From Janthinobacterium sp. UMAB-56 (GTDB lineage: Bacteria > Pseudomonadota > Gammaproteobacteria > Burkholderiales > Burkholderiaceae_D), in contig NZ_LT607651.1 in the NCBI RefSeq assembly GCF_900095265.1, positions 446,304 to 510,303 on the forward strand: a stretch of 64,000 nucleotides of DNA, given 5' to 3'. The notes below the pieces were generated by a model. The model was given only the letters and a program-made list of their open reading frames with translations. It ran no database searches and was not told the DNA's origin. This document shows, piece by piece, positions 11,353-21,310 of this stretch; within the stretch, counting starts at the first letter, position 1; each line of letters starts with the position of its first letter. A program made the position numbers and the translations under genes.

Positions 11353-11712
11353 TTATTCCCAGTCAAGGGCACCTTTCTTCCAAATGTACCAAAATCCGAC
11401 CACGAATTCAGCGATGAACACCATCATCGTGACGAAACCGGCCCAGCCCAGGTCGCGCATTGCAACGCCCCATGGGAAAAAGAATGCCGTTTCCAGATCG
11501 AACAAAATAAACAGGATTGCGACCAGATAGTAGCGCACATCAAACTTCATGCGCGCGTCTTCGAATGCTTCAAAGCCACATTCGTACGGGGAGAGTTTTG
11601 CTGCGTCAGGCTTGTTAGGGCCTAACAGGCGCCCCAGGAGCTGGGGAGCGATACCGACACCAAGGCCGATAATAATGAACAGCAGGACGGGGAAGTAATT
11701 TTCGAGGTTCAC
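11353..11712 (-). CDS. nuoA: NADH-quinone oxidoreductase subunit A
   Basis: NuoA (119 residues) has three transmembrane helices and is the first gene of the nuo operon. The conserved loop [20 protein letters not shown] near residue 44 and [12 protein letters not shown] near 70 are clear. I chose a GTG start (codon 11710-11712), because [12 protein letters not shown] directly after it matches the usual family N-terminus. The frame stays open upstream to 11931, but that extension would run through a terminator hairpin into a tRNA gene, so it is not credible. Confidence 0.93.
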   Translation of the reverse strand: MNLENYFPVLLFIIIGLGVGIAPQLLGRLLGPNKPDAAKLSPYECGFEAFEDARMKFDVRYYLVAILFILFDLETAFFFPWGVAMRDLGWAGFVTMMVFIAEFVVGFWYIWKKGALDWE

Positions 11713-11828
11713 GATTGATAAGCTTATATTGAACGATCGGTTAAATGAGGACACTGCGATCATTTGCAGCGTATCTAACGCACGACCCCAATCAAAGCTA
11801 AGACCAGGATCGAACGACACATCCTCGT

Positions 11829-11881
11829 AAAAAAAGCCAGCAACTTTGTACGAGCCATGGCTCGTGCGCCGTTGCTGGCTT
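11829..11881 (-). terminator. Rho-independent terminator after tRNA-Leu
   Basis: An 11-bp perfect inverted repeat (11834-11844 and 11871-11881) encloses a second perfect palindrome (11850-11865). Read on the minus strand it is followed by seven T residues. It lies just downstream of the tRNA-Leu gene and upstream of nuoA, so it should end the tpiA-secG-tRNA transcript. It implies that nuoA has its own promoter in the ~115 bases that follow. Confidence 0.85.
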
Positions 11882-11889
11882 CTGATTTC

Positions 11890-11974
11890 TGGTGCCGACG
11901 ACGAGACTCGAACTCGTACAGCTTTCGCCACTACCCCCTCAAGATAGCGTGTCTACCAATTTCACCACGTCGGC
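11890..11974 (-). tRNA. tRNA-Leu (anticodon GAG)
   Basis: On the minus strand the sequence folds as a class II tRNA. The acceptor arms are GCCGACG (11974-11968) and CGTCGGC (11900-11894). The D arm contains TGGTAGA, the 5-bp anticodon stem has loop TTGAGGG giving anticodon GAG, a long variable arm follows, and the T arm contains GTTCGAGTC. The CCA end is encoded (11890-11892). It reads CUC and CUU leucine codons. A tRNA-Leu(GAG) gene just after secG is a widely conserved arrangement (leuU in E. coli). Confidence 0.96.
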
Positions 11975-11986
11975 GGTAAGGCCCGT

Positions 11987-12015
11987 ATTCTACTCTGCTT
12001 TGCCGCTAAAGTTAA
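11987..12015 (-). promoter_or_regulatory. Putative sigma-70 promoter of tRNA-Leu
   Basis: On the minus strand there is a -35-like TTAACT (12010-12015), a 17-base spacer and a -10 TAGAAT (11987-11992). A GC-rich discriminator follows, as in stringently controlled stable-RNA promoters. The predicted start is a few bases before the mature 5' end of the tRNA. The match was found by eye. Confidence 0.55.
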
Positions 12016-12165
12016 TGCACAAATGCATCAAAACACAGATAAAAACGATAAATTTTTACAGCTTACAGCGCGCCACGATTTTTTCCTGCCGCGCTGCTGA
12101 AACATTGAGCAATAATCTGCCCGTAATGAGAATTACTCTCGATGAGGTATCGAGATACGACAGAA

Positions 12166-12567
12166 TTACTTTGGAATCGCGCCTGCCGGGGTGCTGGCAA
12201 CCGCTGCCGCCGCTGCCGGAGCGCTGGCAGCCGGGGCTGCAGGCACCGTCGTCGGGATCGCGCCCGCGCCGGTGACCGGCACTGGCTTGACGACTTTATC
12301 CATCACGCCGCCACCCACCGTGGTGGCGCGCTGATTGGCCATCAGCGACAGGGCCAGGGTGGCGCCGAAGAAGATGGCGGCGGCAACGCCCGTCGATTTC
12401 GACATGAAGTTCGACGAACCCGTCGCACCGAACAGGCTGCCCGAGGCACCCGAACCAAAGGCGGCGCCCATATCGGCGCCCTTGCCGTGCTGCAGCAACA
12501 CCAGCGCGATAATCGACAATGCCGAAATAACCTGTACTACCACTACCAGATTGAACATCATGTTCAT
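12166..12567 (-). CDS. secG: Preprotein translocase subunit SecG
   Basis: SecG (133 residues) is the small accessory subunit of the SecYEG channel in the inner membrane. Two hydrophobic helices flank the hallmark loop VLLQHGKGADMGAAFGSGASGSLFG near residue 22. The C-terminal 40 residues are Ala/Pro/Val-rich low complexity, as in many betaproteobacterial SecG proteins. Three Met codons lie within the first four; the first (12565-12567) was taken. The gene is 28 bases downstream of tpiA and upstream of tRNA-Leu, a conserved order. Confidence 0.95.
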   Translation of the reverse strand: MNMMFNLVVVVQVISALSIIALVLLQHGKGADMGAAFGSGASGSLFGATGSSNFMSKSTGVAAAIFFGATLALSLMANQRATTVGGGVMDKVVKPVPVTGAGAIPTTVPAAPAASAPAAAAAVASTPAGAIPK

Positions 12568-12595
12568 TGCAATTCCATTCTCAGTTTAAATTAAT

Positions 12596-13345
12596 TCAAT
12601 CAGCGGCATGAATAATTGCCAGGAAATCCGCCGCCTTCAATGCTGCCCCACCGATCAGACCGCCATCGATATCCGGCATCGCCATCAATTCCCTGGCGTT
12701 CTCCGGCTTCATGCTGCCGCCGTACAGTATCTGCACGCCGGCCGCCGCTACCGCATTCTTTTCCGCCAATTGGTTGCGCAATATCTCATGCACGTACTGC
12801 GCCATTTCCGGCGTGGCCGTCATGCCCGTGCCGATGGCCCAGACCGGCTCATAGGCCAGCACCAGTTTCGCCACGTCGTCGGTGGAAATGGCCGCCAGCA
12901 CGGCGCCCAGCTGCTGCGCCACCACCGCGTCGGTCTGGCCCGCCTCGCGCTGCGCCAGCGTCTCGCCGATGCAAACGATGGGCGTGATGCCTGCCGCCAG
13001 CGCGGCAACCGTCTTGGCCGCCACCTGCGCATCGCTCTCGCCATGGCCGGCGCGGCGCTCGGAATGTCCGATCACCACATGGCTGCAGCCAAAATCCTGC
13101 AACATGGCGGTCGAGATGTCGCCCGTGTAGGCGCCGCTGGCATGCGCGGACACATCCTGCGCACCCCAGCCGAGAGGCGAGCCTGCCAATTGCGCCTGGC
13201 ACTGCGCCAGGTATGGCGCAGGCACACAGACGGCGCTGGCGGCGCCAGAGGCAGCCAGGCCAGCAACTATTTCAGACAATAACACCGCGTTCGAGGTGCG
13301 ACTGCCGTTCATTTTCCAATTTCCGACGACGAGTTTGCGACGCAT
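12596..13345 (-). CDS. tpiA: Triose-phosphate isomerase
   Basis: TpiA (249 residues) interconverts dihydroxyacetone phosphate and glyceraldehyde 3-phosphate in glycolysis and gluconeogenesis. All expected motifs are present: GNWKMNG at the N-terminus (catalytic Lys), [10 protein letters not shown] near residue 90 (catalytic His), [11 protein letters not shown] near 165 (catalytic Glu plus flexible loop) and YGGSMKPEN near 210. It is the expected length for a dimeric cytoplasmic enzyme and is transcribed toward secG. Confidence 0.98.
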   Translation of the reverse strand: MRRKLVVGNWKMNGSRTSNAVLLSEIVAGLAASGAASAVCVPAPYLAQCQAQLAGSPLGWGAQDVSAHASGAYTGDISTAMLQDFGCSHVVIGHSERRAGHGESDAQVAAKTVAALAAGITPIVCIGETLAQREAGQTDAVVAQQLGAVLAAISTDDVAKLVLAYEPVWAIGTGMTATPEMAQYVHEILRNQLAEKNAVAAAGVQILYGGSMKPENARELMAMPDIDGGLIGGAALKAADFLAIIHAAD

Positions 13346-13417
13346 AGTAGCCTAAATTCTAATAACCCGTCATTCTAACTCCGGCACCGATGCCGGTCAA
13401 ACAGGCAGTGCCCCGTT

Positions 13418-14398
13418 TCAGGCAACTTGCAACATGATCTTGCCCACGTGCGTGCTCGCTTCCATCAAGGCATGCGCCTCGCTGGCTTGTTCGAGCGGGA
13501 AAGTTTGATAGATCACGGGCTTGATCTTGCCCGCTTCGATCAGCGGCCAGACGGTCGCGCGCAAATGCTGCGCGATGGCAGCCTTGAAGGCGACGGGACG
13601 GGGACGCAGGGTCGAGCCGCTGACGCTCAAGCGGCGGCGCAGCACTTGCCCCAGGTCCAGGGTAGCCTTGCTGCCGCCCTGCACGGCGATCAGGCCGATG
13701 CGGCCGTCATCGGCCAGGCAATCGATTTCGCGCGGCAGGTAGTCCCCGCCCACCATGTCGAGGATGACATCGACACCCTTCCCCTCGGTCAATTGCTTGA
13801 CGACGGCGACGAAATCTTCCGTGCGGTAATTGATGCCCCGTTCGGCGCCAAGCGCCTCGCAGGCGCGCGCCTTCTCGTCGCTGCCCGCCGTGGCGAACAC
13901 GCGGTGACCGAGCGCGGCCGCCAATTGAATGGCCGCCACGCCGATGCCGGACGTGCCGCCCTGCACCAGCAAGGTTTCGCCGTCGGCCAGCGCGCAGCGG
14001 TCAAAGACATTGCTCCAGACGGTGAAGAAGTTTTCCGGCAGGGACGCGCCTTCCAGCGCCGTCAAGCCGCGCGGCAAGGGCAGGCACTGGCCGGCAGGCG
14101 CGGCACAGTATTCGGCATAGCCGCCGCCCTGCACCAGCGCGCAGACCAGGTCGCCCTTCCTGAATGCGGTATGGGCAAAGTCGCCATCGACGACTTCGCC
14201 CGCCACTTCCAGGCCAGGCAAGTCGGACGCGCCGGCGGGCGGCGCATACTTGCCCAGGCGCTGCAGCACGTCGGGGCGGTTGACGCCGGCCGCGTGCACC
14301 TTGATCAGCAGTTCGCCCGCTTGATACTGCGGCATGGGACGCTCAGCAATCTGCAAAACGTCGGCGGGACCTGGCTGGCTGATGGCAACTGCACGCAT
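13418..14398 (-). CDS. NAD(P)H-quinone oxidoreductase, zinc-free MDR family
   Basis: A 326-residue medium-chain dehydrogenase/reductase of the quinone oxidoreductase (PIG3/zeta-crystallin) group, expected to reduce quinones with NADPH. The N-terminal GroES-like domain has GVNRPDVLQR-GKYAPPAGASDLPGLE near residue 38. The nucleotide-binding Rossmann motif LLVQGGTSGIGVAAIQLA is near 140, with FATAGSDEKAR after it. No structural or catalytic zinc Cys cluster is visible. It lies 72 bases upstream of tpiA in the order seen in Burkholderiales. The physiological substrate cannot be told from sequence. Confidence 0.88.
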   Translation of the reverse strand: MRAVAISQPGPADVLQIAERPMPQYQAGELLIKVHAAGVNRPDVLQRLGKYAPPAGASDLPGLEVAGEVVDGDFAHTAFRKGDLVCALVQGGGYAEYCAAPAGQCLPLPRGLTALEGASLPENFFTVWSNVFDRCALADGETLLVQGGTSGIGVAAIQLAAALGHRVFATAGSDEKARACEALGAERGINYRTEDFVAVVKQLTEGKGVDVILDMVGGDYLPREIDCLADDGRIGLIAVQGGSKATLDLGQVLRRRLSVSGSTLRPRPVAFKAAIAQHLRATVWPLIEAGKIKPVIYQTFPLEQASEAHALMEASTHVGKIMLQVA

Positions 14399-14471
14399 GG
14401 CGGGACTCTTTCAAGGGAAAACGGCGATTGTACGCCAAGCCGCCAGCCCTTGCAGCCTGCTCCCCCACCCG

Positions 14472-15080
14472 TCAAGTGCCGCCCGTCTTCGACTGGCGCG
14501 GCAAGGGCGTGCCGGGCTTCCATTTTGCCGACAGGGCTTGCCCTTCCTCGACTTGCTCAGGCGTCATCTTGCGCACCACGGCGGCGCGCTGGTCGGCCGC
14601 ATTCGCGTTGCCATTCGCCGCTGCCAGATTCCACAGCATGTAGGCGATGACGTTGTCCTGCTGCACCCCGCCCATGTGGTAGCGGTACATCAGGCCCAGC
14701 ACCTGCTGCGCCTCTGCATGGTTCTGCTCGGCCGCCTTGCGGAACCAACTGACGGCCTGCTTGTGATCCTGCAGCACGGCGTTGCCCGTGTAATACATGG
14801 CGCCCACCACATACTGGGCATCGGCCTTGCCCTGCTCGGCCGCCTTGCGGTGCCAGAACATGGCTTGCTTGTAATCCTGCGGCAAGCCGCGCCCCATGTA
14901 ATACATCAAGCCCAGCAAATGCTCGGCATCGGCATTGCCGGTCTTGGCCAGTGGCAATATTTCCTTGTAAGCTAGCGCGTAATTCTTGTTATTGTAGGCG
15001 CTGGCGCCTTCGGCGAATCCAGCCCGCGCGGGTAGCTGTATCGTCAACAGCATGAGTAAGGTAATGATCAGTTTTTTCAT
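14472..15080 (-). CDS. Exported SEL1-like repeat protein
   Basis: A 202-residue protein started at MKKLIITLL (ATG 15078-15080), giving a clear Sec signal peptide that ends near ARA-GFA. The mature part is made of about four SEL1-type alpha/alpha repeats (A-A-LGLMYYMGRGLPQDYKQAMFWHRKAAEQ and variants), which usually mediate protein-protein contacts in the periplasm or envelope. The final 40 residues are Lys/Pro-rich and outside the repeats. It lies with the next two genes between pnp and the quinone oxidoreductase. Its specific function is unknown. Confidence 0.85.
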   Translation of the reverse strand: MKKLIITLLMLLTIQLPARAGFAEGASAYNNKNYALAYKEILPLAKTGNADAEHLLGLMYYMGRGLPQDYKQAMFWHRKAAEQGKADAQYVVGAMYYTGNAVLQDHKQAVSWFRKAAEQNHAEAQQVLGLMYRYHMGGVQQDNVIAYMLWNLAAANGNANAADQRAAVVRKMTPEQVEEGQALSAKWKPGTPLPRQSKTGGT

Positions 15081-15140
15081 CGGATTGGGATGTGGTCTGA
15101 CTGCTTTTATTCTGCCCATAACACCTGGGGCAGGCTGCTT

Positions 15141-15902
15141 TTACTTCCAGCTAACTTTGCCCAGGCCCTCGACGCTGACATCGCGGTTGACCGGCTTGCC
15201 GTACACCACCACCGAACCGAGCCCGCTCAAGTTCAGCTTGGCATTCGTATGGGCGTTCACCGTGGCATTGCCCAGGCCGCTCAATTCCAGATTGACGGCA
15301 TCGGCTTCGAATTGCCGCGCATTCAGGCTGCCCAGGCCGCCCAGGCTGGCTTTCAAGACACGCCCGTGTCCGCCCAGCACGACCGAGCCCGCGCCCTGCA
15401 AGTCCAGCTCCGCCCGCTCATTGTTGCCTATCCAGAGCTGCATGCTGCCCACGCCGCCCAGACTGGCATTGAGCTTGCGGTAGTCGCCCACCAGCTTGAT
15501 GCTGCCCGCGCCCTCCAGCGACAGGGTCAGTTCCTCGTCCTTGAAACCGGTGATGTCGGTGCTGCCAAAGCCTTCCGAAGTCAGTTCGCGCAAGTTCGGC
15601 AAAACCAGGTCGGCGCGGATCGCCGAAGGGCCGATCTTGAAGCCACGCACTTCCGTTTCGATATGCAGGGTGTCGCCGCTTTGCGCCGTGCTGACATCGG
15701 CGATGTAGCGCTTGTCGGCCGTGATGCTCAGCGAAGGCACGTTGCCCTGGCGAATGCGCACTTCCATCACGCCGTCGAGCTTGACGCGCACCACGCGCGC
15801 ATCGACGTTGCGCATTTCCAGCAAGCGGGTCTCGGCGGCCGCGCCGCGCACCAGGCCCAAAGTCGCCAGGAACAGCAGCGCCAGTTGCAGTGTCTTTTTC
15901 AT
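15141..15902 (-). CDS. Exported GIN-domain (DUF2807) protein
   Basis: A 253-residue protein whose start was set at the ATG at 15900-15902 (MKKTLQLALL), nine bases after a GAGG Shine-Dalgarno. An ATG nine bases upstream touches that site directly and is unlikely to be used. A signal peptide (about 22 residues) precedes a beta-rich region with repeated L-G-GS/GLGS/LSGLG-A motifs, typical of the putative auto-transporter adhesin head GIN domain. These proteins are periplasmic or surface exposed and their function is poorly defined. It ends 60 bases before the SEL1 gene on the same strand. Confidence 0.82.
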   Translation of the reverse strand: MKKTLQLALLFLATLGLVRGAAAETRLLEMRNVDARVVRVKLDGVMEVRIRQGNVPSLSITADKRYIADVSTAQSGDTLHIETEVRGFKIGPSAIRADLVLPNLRELTSEGFGSTDITGFKDEELTLSLEGAGSIKLVGDYRKLNASLGGVGSMQLWIGNNERAELDLQGAGSVVLGGHGRVLKASLGGLGSLNARQFEADAVNLELSGLGNATVNAHTNAKLNLSGLGSVVVYGKPVNRDVSVEGLGKVSWK

Positions 15903-16010
15903 GTAGTGCATCCTCGGTATCTTGTTTTTATGTGTCTGGTCGCCCGCCGTGGGCGCTTGCATTGCTCGCGCAACAGCACTGTAGCAGTGCCGAAAATGGC
16001 TGACAATCAA

Positions 16011-16220
16011 TTATGCAAAACGGGATTTTTCCAGGGTGCTCAGGCGCTTGGCCTTGACTACCACCACGTGCATGGCAGCCTTGCCAGCTGGCGCGGCCAT
16101 GGTGGCCGTGGAACTGGCCACTTGCAGGGCCGGGGCGGCCGGGGCGATGGCGTAGCAGCTGGCGCTGAGCAGGATGGCGGCCGCAACGACGATGACTTCC
16201 ATGTTTTTAGCGACGTTCAT
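16011..16220 (-). CDS. Small exported protein of unknown function (69 aa)
   Basis: The ATG at 16218-16220 has a strong Shine-Dalgarno (GAGGAG, seven bases upstream), which argues for real translation. The 69-residue product has a hydrophobic N-terminal segment (residues 8-25, VIVVAAAILLSASCYA) resembling a signal sequence or single membrane helix. An Ala-rich stretch follows, then a C-terminal basic motif HVVVVKAKRLSTLEK. I recall similar small proteins in Oxalobacteraceae but cannot assign a family. The longer in-frame extension to 16400 crosses a probable promoter region and was rejected. Confidence 0.65.
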   Translation of the reverse strand: MNVAKNMEVIVVAAAILLSASCYAIAPAAPALQVASSTATMAAPAGKAAMHVVVVKAKRLSTLEKSRFA

Positions 16221-16384
16221 TGGTATCTCCTCGGGTATCTGGCAGTGGGCTTGCGGTATGGTGTCACTATAGCCATACCGCCCCCGGCAGACACGCCGAT
16301 TGCGACGAACTGCGCTTTTGGCAGGCTGGCCTGACAAAAACGCGGATGAACGTGCAAAATAAGCGTCAATTTCCAGCTGGGCGC

Positions 16385-18337
16385 TTAAAACTCTTCCCAC
16401 TCGTCGGCGCCGGACTTGGCCGCCTTGACGCTCTTGCTCGGCGGCAGCGCGCGGGTTGGCGCGCGCGGCGCAGGAGCAGGAGCGGCCGACCTCGCCTTGA
16501 GGCGCGTCACGGGCGCGGGCGCCGCGCTGGCTGCTGCGTCGCCGAGGCGAAACATGCCGACCGCCTGCGCCAGGTCCACGGCCTGCTCCTGCAGGCTTTC
16601 CGCGGCAGCGGCCGCCTGCTCGACCAGGGCCGCGTTTTGCTGCGTCATGGTATCCATGTGCGTGACGGCCGTATTGATCTCGCCGATGCCGGCGCTCTGC
16701 TCGCGGCTGGCCACCGTGATCTCGCTCATGATGGTCGTCAATTGCTGCACCGAGGCCACCACCTGATCCATGGTCTGGCCCGCTTCATCGACGAGACGGC
16801 CGCCTGCATCCACTTTCTCGACCGAATCGCCGATCAATTCCTTGATTTCCTTGGCTGCACCAGCAGACCTTTGTGCCAGGTTGCGCACTTCGGACGCCAC
16901 CACGGCAAAGCCCCTGCCCTGCTCGCCCGCGCGTGCCGCCTCGACGGCCGCATTCAGGGCCAGGATATTCGTCTGGAAGGCAATGCCGTCGATGACACCG
17001 ATGATGTCGACAATCTTGCGCGAACTTTCCTGAATGCCGGCCATGGTGCCTACCACCTGCTGCACCACGCGGCCACCCTTGGCCGCCACTTCCGAGGCGG
17101 ACATGGCCAGCTCGTTGGCCGCATGCGCGTTTTCCGCATTCTGCTTGACGGTCGAGGTCAGCTCATCCATCGAGCTGGCCGTTTCTTCCAGCGCGCCCGC
17201 CTGCGCTTCGGTGCGCGAGGACAGGTCGGCGTTACCGGCGGCAATATCGGCCGACTCGCTACGCACCAGGGTGCTGATGCTGCGGATCTGCACCAGCACG
17301 GTGGCGATCTTTTCGACGAACAAATTGAACGCCTTGGCGATCTGCGCCAGCTCGTCCGCGCCCTCCGCGTCGAGGCGGCTGGTCAGGTCGCCGTCGCCCG
17401 TGGCGATGGCTTCCATCGCATCGCGCACCAGGCCCAGACGGCGCAAGGCGCGCGCCACCAGCACGCTCAGTGCCGTGGCGGCCAGGGCCAGCACCAGCAA
17501 GGCCGTCAGGGCGGAGGCGCGCAGCATGGAGCCCAGGGCCTGCGTCGCTTCTGCGCGGTCGAGCACGGTCGCCAGCAGCCAGTCGCTGCCGGGCACCTTA
17601 CTGACATGCAAGATGCCTTCGCGCTCGCCGAGGCGGATGGTGGCGCCATCGCCACTCTTTTCGATATCGGCCAGCGCCTGCGCGCTCAGGCCCGGGTCGA
17701 GCTCGGCCAGCGGTTTCAGGGTCAGCTTGCCGTCCGGGTGGGCGATAATCTTGCCGCCGCCATCGACGAGGAAGGCATAGCTGGACGCCGTCGGCTTGAT
17801 CGAGGCGACGTTTTGCACCACCGCATCCATCATCACGTCGGCCGCCATCACGCCCGTCACGCTGCCCTTGCCGCCCAGCGGCTCGGCAAATGTGACCACC
17901 AGCTTGCCCGTGCTGGCGCCGATATATGGCGCCGTGATGATGGGGCCGCCCGTTTCGGACGCCAGCTTGTACCAGGGCCGCGCAGTGGGGTCGTAGTCGG
18001 CGGCGCGCTTGCGCTCTTGCGAAAAGACGGCGTGCTTGTCGGCAAAGCCGATATACGCCATGTCAAAGGTGCCCGCCTGCTCGGCCGCCTTCAGGGCTGG
18101 CAAGGGATCGGCCGCCGTGGCCCCCTGCTTGAGCGACCCTACGACGGCTTGCTTGGAACGCAGCCATTCGGCAATGGCATGCGCGTGACTGTGCGACAAC
18201 TGCAGCATCTGCGTGTCGAGCGCGGCCAGGGTACTTGAGCGCGTCGTGAAGAAATTGGCGATGGCGACGGCCAGCATGGCCAGCACGACGATGGAAACAG
18301 CGATGGCAATCAGCCGTGCCTTAAGGGAGGACAACAT
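16385..18337 (-). CDS. Methyl-accepting chemotaxis protein with dCache sensor and CheR tether
   Basis: A 650-residue chemoreceptor. TM1 (about 10-30) is followed by a periplasmic dCache-type sensor (about 35-275) containing [12 protein letters not shown] and [20 protein letters not shown]2 (about 280-305), a HAMP domain and a long cytoplasmic coiled coil follow. The coiled coil carries the invariant hairpin [34 protein letters not shown] 60-residue Ala/Pro linker ends in the pentapeptide EWEEF, which matches the xWxxF tether recognised by CheR/CheB. Ligand specificity is unknown. The start codon lies in a perfect inverted repeat (see 18335-18381). Confidence 0.93.
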   Translation of the reverse strand: MLSSLKARLIAIAVSIVVLAMLAVAIANFFTTRSSTLAALDTQMLQLSHSHAHAIAEWLRSKQAVVGSLKQGATAADPLPALKAAEQAGTFDMAYIGFADKHAVFSQERKRAADYDPTARPWYKLASETGGPIITAPYIGASTGKLVVTFAEPLGGKGSVTGVMAADVMMDAVVQNVASIKPTASSYAFLVDGGGKIIAHPDGKLTLKPLAELDPGLSAQALADIEKSGDGATIRLGEREGILHVSKVPGSDWLLATVLDRAEATQALGSMLRASALTALLVLALAATALSVLVARALRRLGLVRDAMEAIATGDGDLTSRLDAEGADELAQIAKAFNLFVEKIATVLVQIRSISTLVRSESADIAAGNADLSSRTEAQAGALEETASSMDELTSTVKQNAENAHAANELAMSASEVAAKGGRVVQQVVGTMAGIQESSRKIVDIIGVIDGIAFQTNILALNAAVEAARAGEQGRGFAVVASEVRNLAQRSAGAAKEIKELIGDSVEKVDAGGRLVDEAGQTMDQVVASVQQLTTIMSEITVASREQSAGIGEINTAVTHMDTMTQQNAALVEQAAAAAESLQEQAVDLAQAVGMFRLGDAAASAAPAPVTRLKARSAAPAPAPRAPTRALPPSKSVKAAKSGADEWEEF

Positions 18338-18381
18338 GGTGCATCCAATAAAAAAGGGGAAATCGGGAGGGATGCACCATG
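18335..18381 (-). promoter_or_regulatory. 12-bp inverted repeat enclosing the chemoreceptor start codon
   Basis: The arms CATGGTGCATCC (18335-18346) and GGATGCACCATG (18370-18381) are perfectly complementary with a 23-base loop. In the mRNA the 3' arm contains both the GGA ribosome-binding element and the AUG of the downstream chemoreceptor. A stable hairpin would hide the translation start. Alternatively it is a DNA operator. Confidence 0.5.
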
Positions 18382-18530
18382 GTCGATGAATAAGATTTTG
18401 TCGTCAAGCAATACCGACAGTCAATTACCCATAAACAACAATTGATACCATATATTAATCACCTTGCGCTGCAAGCCCGCCACCTTGATGATGCCGGGGT
18501 CGCTGACGGTGCGCGCAGGCTGGGCGTAAA

Positions 18531-18562
18531 AAAACCGCCAGGCTTGCGCACCGGCGGTTTTT
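18531..18562 (-). terminator. Rho-independent terminator after pnp
   Basis: Arms at 18531-18539 (AAAACCGCC) and 18553-18561 (GGCGGTTTT) pair perfectly. On the minus strand the hairpin is followed by a run of T residues. It lies about 33 bases past the pnp stop and should separate the rpsO-pnp transcript from the chemoreceptor. Confidence 0.85.
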
Positions 18563-18594
18563 GAGCATGCGGACCAAGCCGCCGTCAGGCGAAC

Positions 18595-20712
18595 TTAAGC
18601 GGCTGGCGCTTCGTTGCCTTCAGCAGCTTTCATCGACAGCTTCAAGCGGCCGCGATCGTCCGTTTCCAGCACTTTGACGCGAACCAGCTGGCCTTCTTTC
18701 AGGTAATCGGCCACGGCGTTGACGCGCTCATTGGCGATCTGGCTGATGTGCAGCAAGCCGTCCTTGCCTGGCATGACTTGCACGATGGCGCCGAAGTCCA
18801 GCAGTTTCAGCACGGTGCCTTCGTAGGTCTTGCCCACTTCGACGGAGGCGGTCAGCTCTTCGATGCGGCGCTTGGCTTCCTGGCCGGCAGCAGCGTCGAC
18901 GGAAGCGATGGTGACCACGCCTTCGTCGCTGATGTCGATCTGGGTGCCCGTCTCTTCGGTCAGCGCGCGAATCACGGCGCCGCCCTTGCCGATCACGTCA
19001 CGGATTTTTTCCGGGTTGATCTTGATGGTGATCAGACGCGGTGCGAAATCGGACAGTTCGGTTTTGACGTGCGGCATGGCTTTTTGCATTTCGCCCAGGA
19101 TGTGCTCGCGGCCTTCTTTGGCTTGCGCCAGTGCCACTTGCATGATTTCCTTGGTGATGCCCATGATCTTGATGTCCATCTGCAGCGCCGTGATACCGTT
19201 GCGGGTACCGGCTACCTTGAAGTCCATGTCGCCCAGGTGATCTTCGTCGCCCAGGATGTCGGACAGCACGGCAAACTTGCCGCCTTCCTTGATCAGGCCC
19301 ATGGCGATACCGGCCACGTGTTCTTTCATCGGCACGCCGGCGTCCATCAGTGCCAGGCAGCCGCCGCACACCGATGCCATCGACGAGGAACCGTTCGATT
19401 CCGTGATTTCCGATACCAGACGCACCGAGTAGCTGAACTCTTCAGCTGCTGGCAGGGCGGCGATCAGCGCGCGCTTGGCCAGGCGGCCGTGGCCGATTTC
19501 GCGGCGTTTCGGCGTACCGACACGGCCCGTTTCGCCGGTGGCGAACGGAGGCATGTTGTAATGCAACATGAACGAATCGGTGAATTCGCCCATCAGCGCA
19601 TCGATCTTCTGGCTGTCACGGGCGGTGCCCAGGGTGGCGACGACCAGCGCTTGCGTTTCGCCGCGCGTGAACAGGGCCGAACCGTGGGTGCGTGGCAGCA
19701 CGCTGGTGCGGATCGAGATCGGGCGCACGGTGCGCGTGTCGCGGCCGTCGATACGTGGCTCGCCGTCCAGGATTTGCGTACGCACGATTTTCGCTTCGAT
19801 GTCGAACAGGATGTTGTTCACTTCCGCGCTATCGATGGACGCGCCGCCGTTGGCAGCCGCTTCAGCCGACAGGTCGGCGATCACTTCCGACGTCGCTGCT
19901 TTCAGCTTGGCCGTACGCTCTTGCTTATCCTTGGTTTGATACGCGTCATTGATCTTGGCGTTGGCGAAATGCGCGACGCGGGCGATCAGTGCTTCGTTTT
20001 TCGGCGCAGGCGCCCATTCCACTTCCGGCTTGCCGCCGTCACGCACCAGGTCGTGAATCGCGTCGATGACGACTTTCATCTGGTCGTGGCCAAAGACCAC
20101 GGCGCCCAGCATGACTTCTTCGGACAGCTGTTTGGCTTCCGATTCGACCATCAGCACGGCCGTTTCGGTGCCGGCGACTACCAGGTCCATTTCCGACGTT
20201 TTCAGCTGCTGAACGGTTGGATTCAGGATGTACTGGCCATTCGCATAACCGACGCGCGCAGCGCCGATCGGGCCACTGAAAGGCACGCCCGAAACGCACA
20301 GGGCAGCCGAAGCGCCGATCATGGCGGCGATGTCCGGATCGATTTCCGGGTTGACCGACAGCACGTGAATGATGACTTGCACTTCATTCAGGTAGCCTTC
20401 CGGGAACAGCGGACGGATAGGACGGTCGATCAAACGGGATGTCAGTGTTTCTTTTTCGGAAGGACGGCCTTCGCGCTTGAAAAAACCGCCCGGGATTTTA
20501 CCGGCAGCATAGGTTTTCTCAACATAATCAACCGTCAAAGGGAAGAAATCCTGGCCTGGCTTGGCATCTTTGCGTGCCACGACCGTTGCCAGAACGACGG
20601 TATCTTCGATCGACACCAGTACTGCGCCGGATGCCTGACGTGCGATTTCGCCGGTTTCCAGGGTCACTTGGTGTTGACCGTACTGGAAGGTTTTCGTAAC
20701 TTTGTTAAACAT
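18595..20712 (-). CDS. pnp: Polyribonucleotide nucleotidyltransferase
   Basis: PNPase (705 residues) degrades RNA 3' to 5' by phosphorolysis and is part of the degradosome. Two RNase PH-like domains are visible (first with [15 protein letters not shown], second with [17 protein letters not shown] near residue 368). They flank an all-helical domain and are followed by a KH domain ([20 protein letters not shown] near 560) and an S1 domain ([20 protein letters not shown] near 622). Length and domain order match the family. It lies downstream of rpsO, the usual partner, where PNPase autoregulates its own message in enterobacteria. Confidence 0.98.
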   Translation of the reverse strand: MFNKVTKTFQYGQHQVTLETGEIARQASGAVLVSIEDTVVLATVVARKDAKPGQDFFPLTVDYVEKTYAAGKIPGGFFKREGRPSEKETLTSRLIDRPIRPLFPEGYLNEVQVIIHVLSVNPEIDPDIAAMIGASAALCVSGVPFSGPIGAARVGYANGQYILNPTVQQLKTSEMDLVVAGTETAVLMVESEAKQLSEEVMLGAVVFGHDQMKVVIDAIHDLVRDGGKPEVEWAPAPKNEALIARVAHFANAKINDAYQTKDKQERTAKLKAATSEVIADLSAEAAANGGASIDSAEVNNILFDIEAKIVRTQILDGEPRIDGRDTRTVRPISIRTSVLPRTHGSALFTRGETQALVVATLGTARDSQKIDALMGEFTDSFMLHYNMPPFATGETGRVGTPKRREIGHGRLAKRALIAALPAAEEFSYSVRLVSEITESNGSSSMASVCGGCLALMDAGVPMKEHVAGIAMGLIKEGGKFAVLSDILGDEDHLGDMDFKVAGTRNGITALQMDIKIMGITKEIMQVALAQAKEGREHILGEMQKAMPHVKTELSDFAPRLITIKINPEKIRDVIGKGGAVIRALTEETGTQIDISDEGVVTIASVDAAAGQEAKRRIEELTASVEVGKTYEGTVLKLLDFGAIVQVMPGKDGLLHISQIANERVNAVADYLKEGQLVRVKVLETDDRGRLKLSMKAAEGNEAPAA

Positions 20713-20874
20713 GGGGTATCCCTTTTCTAATTGCCGACAGATTTTCAGGGGCTGTCGTTCACCTCACCACAGGCGGTGGAAAAACCGTTGCCGCCTTTAC
20801 TACTTTACTTTTAAAACATGATATCGGTAAGAGAATACGTTACTTACAGACATAAATCCGGAATTCAAATGACA

Positions 20875-20908
20875 AAATGCCCGCGTCAGCGAACTGGCGC
20901 AGGCATTT
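20875..20908 (-). terminator. Hairpin with T-tract between rpsO and pnp
   Basis: The arms AAATGCC-GCG (from 20875) and CGC-GGCATTT (to 20908) pair with one unpaired base per side, and on the minus strand the stem is followed by TTTTGTC. It sits 26 bases after the rpsO stop and 160 bases before pnp, like the partially read-through terminator known between rpsO and pnp in E. coli. Confidence 0.75.
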
Positions 20909-20933
20909 CTGTATAAACCTTGTACGGCAAAAA

Positions 20934-21203
20934 TTACTTGCGCAGACCAAGTTTAGCGATCAGGTCGCGATAACGGGTAGCGTCTTTAGCCTTCAGGTAG
21001 GACAACAGGCTCTTACGACGGTTGACCATCATGATCAGGCCGCGGCGGGAGTGGTGATCTTTCGAGTGGGCTTTGAAGTGGCCGTTCAGTTCGTTGATGC
21101 GAGCTGTCAGCAGTGCAACTTGCACTTCAGGGGAGCCGGTGTCGTTTTGACCACGTGCGTTGTCCGCGATGATAGCGGCTTTGTTGATGTTTTCTACTGT
21201 CAT
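20934..21203 (-). CDS. rpsO: 30S ribosomal protein S15
   Basis: S15 (89 residues) binds 16S rRNA helices and is an early assembly protein of the small subunit. The sequence has the family core [24 protein letters not shown] near residue 20, [21 protein letters not shown] near 44 and the C-terminal [12 protein letters not shown]. The start is [11 protein letters not shown] (ATG 21201-21203). A longer open frame to 21248 adds Cys-rich residues not seen in S15. Confidence 0.98.
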   Translation of the reverse strand: MTVENINKAAIIADNARGQNDTGSPEVQVALLTARINELNGHFKAHSKDHHSRRGLIMMVNRRKSLLSYLKAKDATRYRDLIAKLGLRK

Positions 21204-21310
21204 GATAAACCTTTCACATGCGGTGCACAGAGTCTGAACCCTATCCACCGTGAACTACGATTATTAAAATACTGGCCTATGCTTCCAACCAGACGCGCAA
21301 GTATATCGGA

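Noticed and set aside
11713..11931. N-terminal extension of nuoA through the tRNA region
   Set aside because: The open frame crosses a terminator hairpin and part of tRNA-Leu. The family N-terminus begins at the GTG at 11710-11712.
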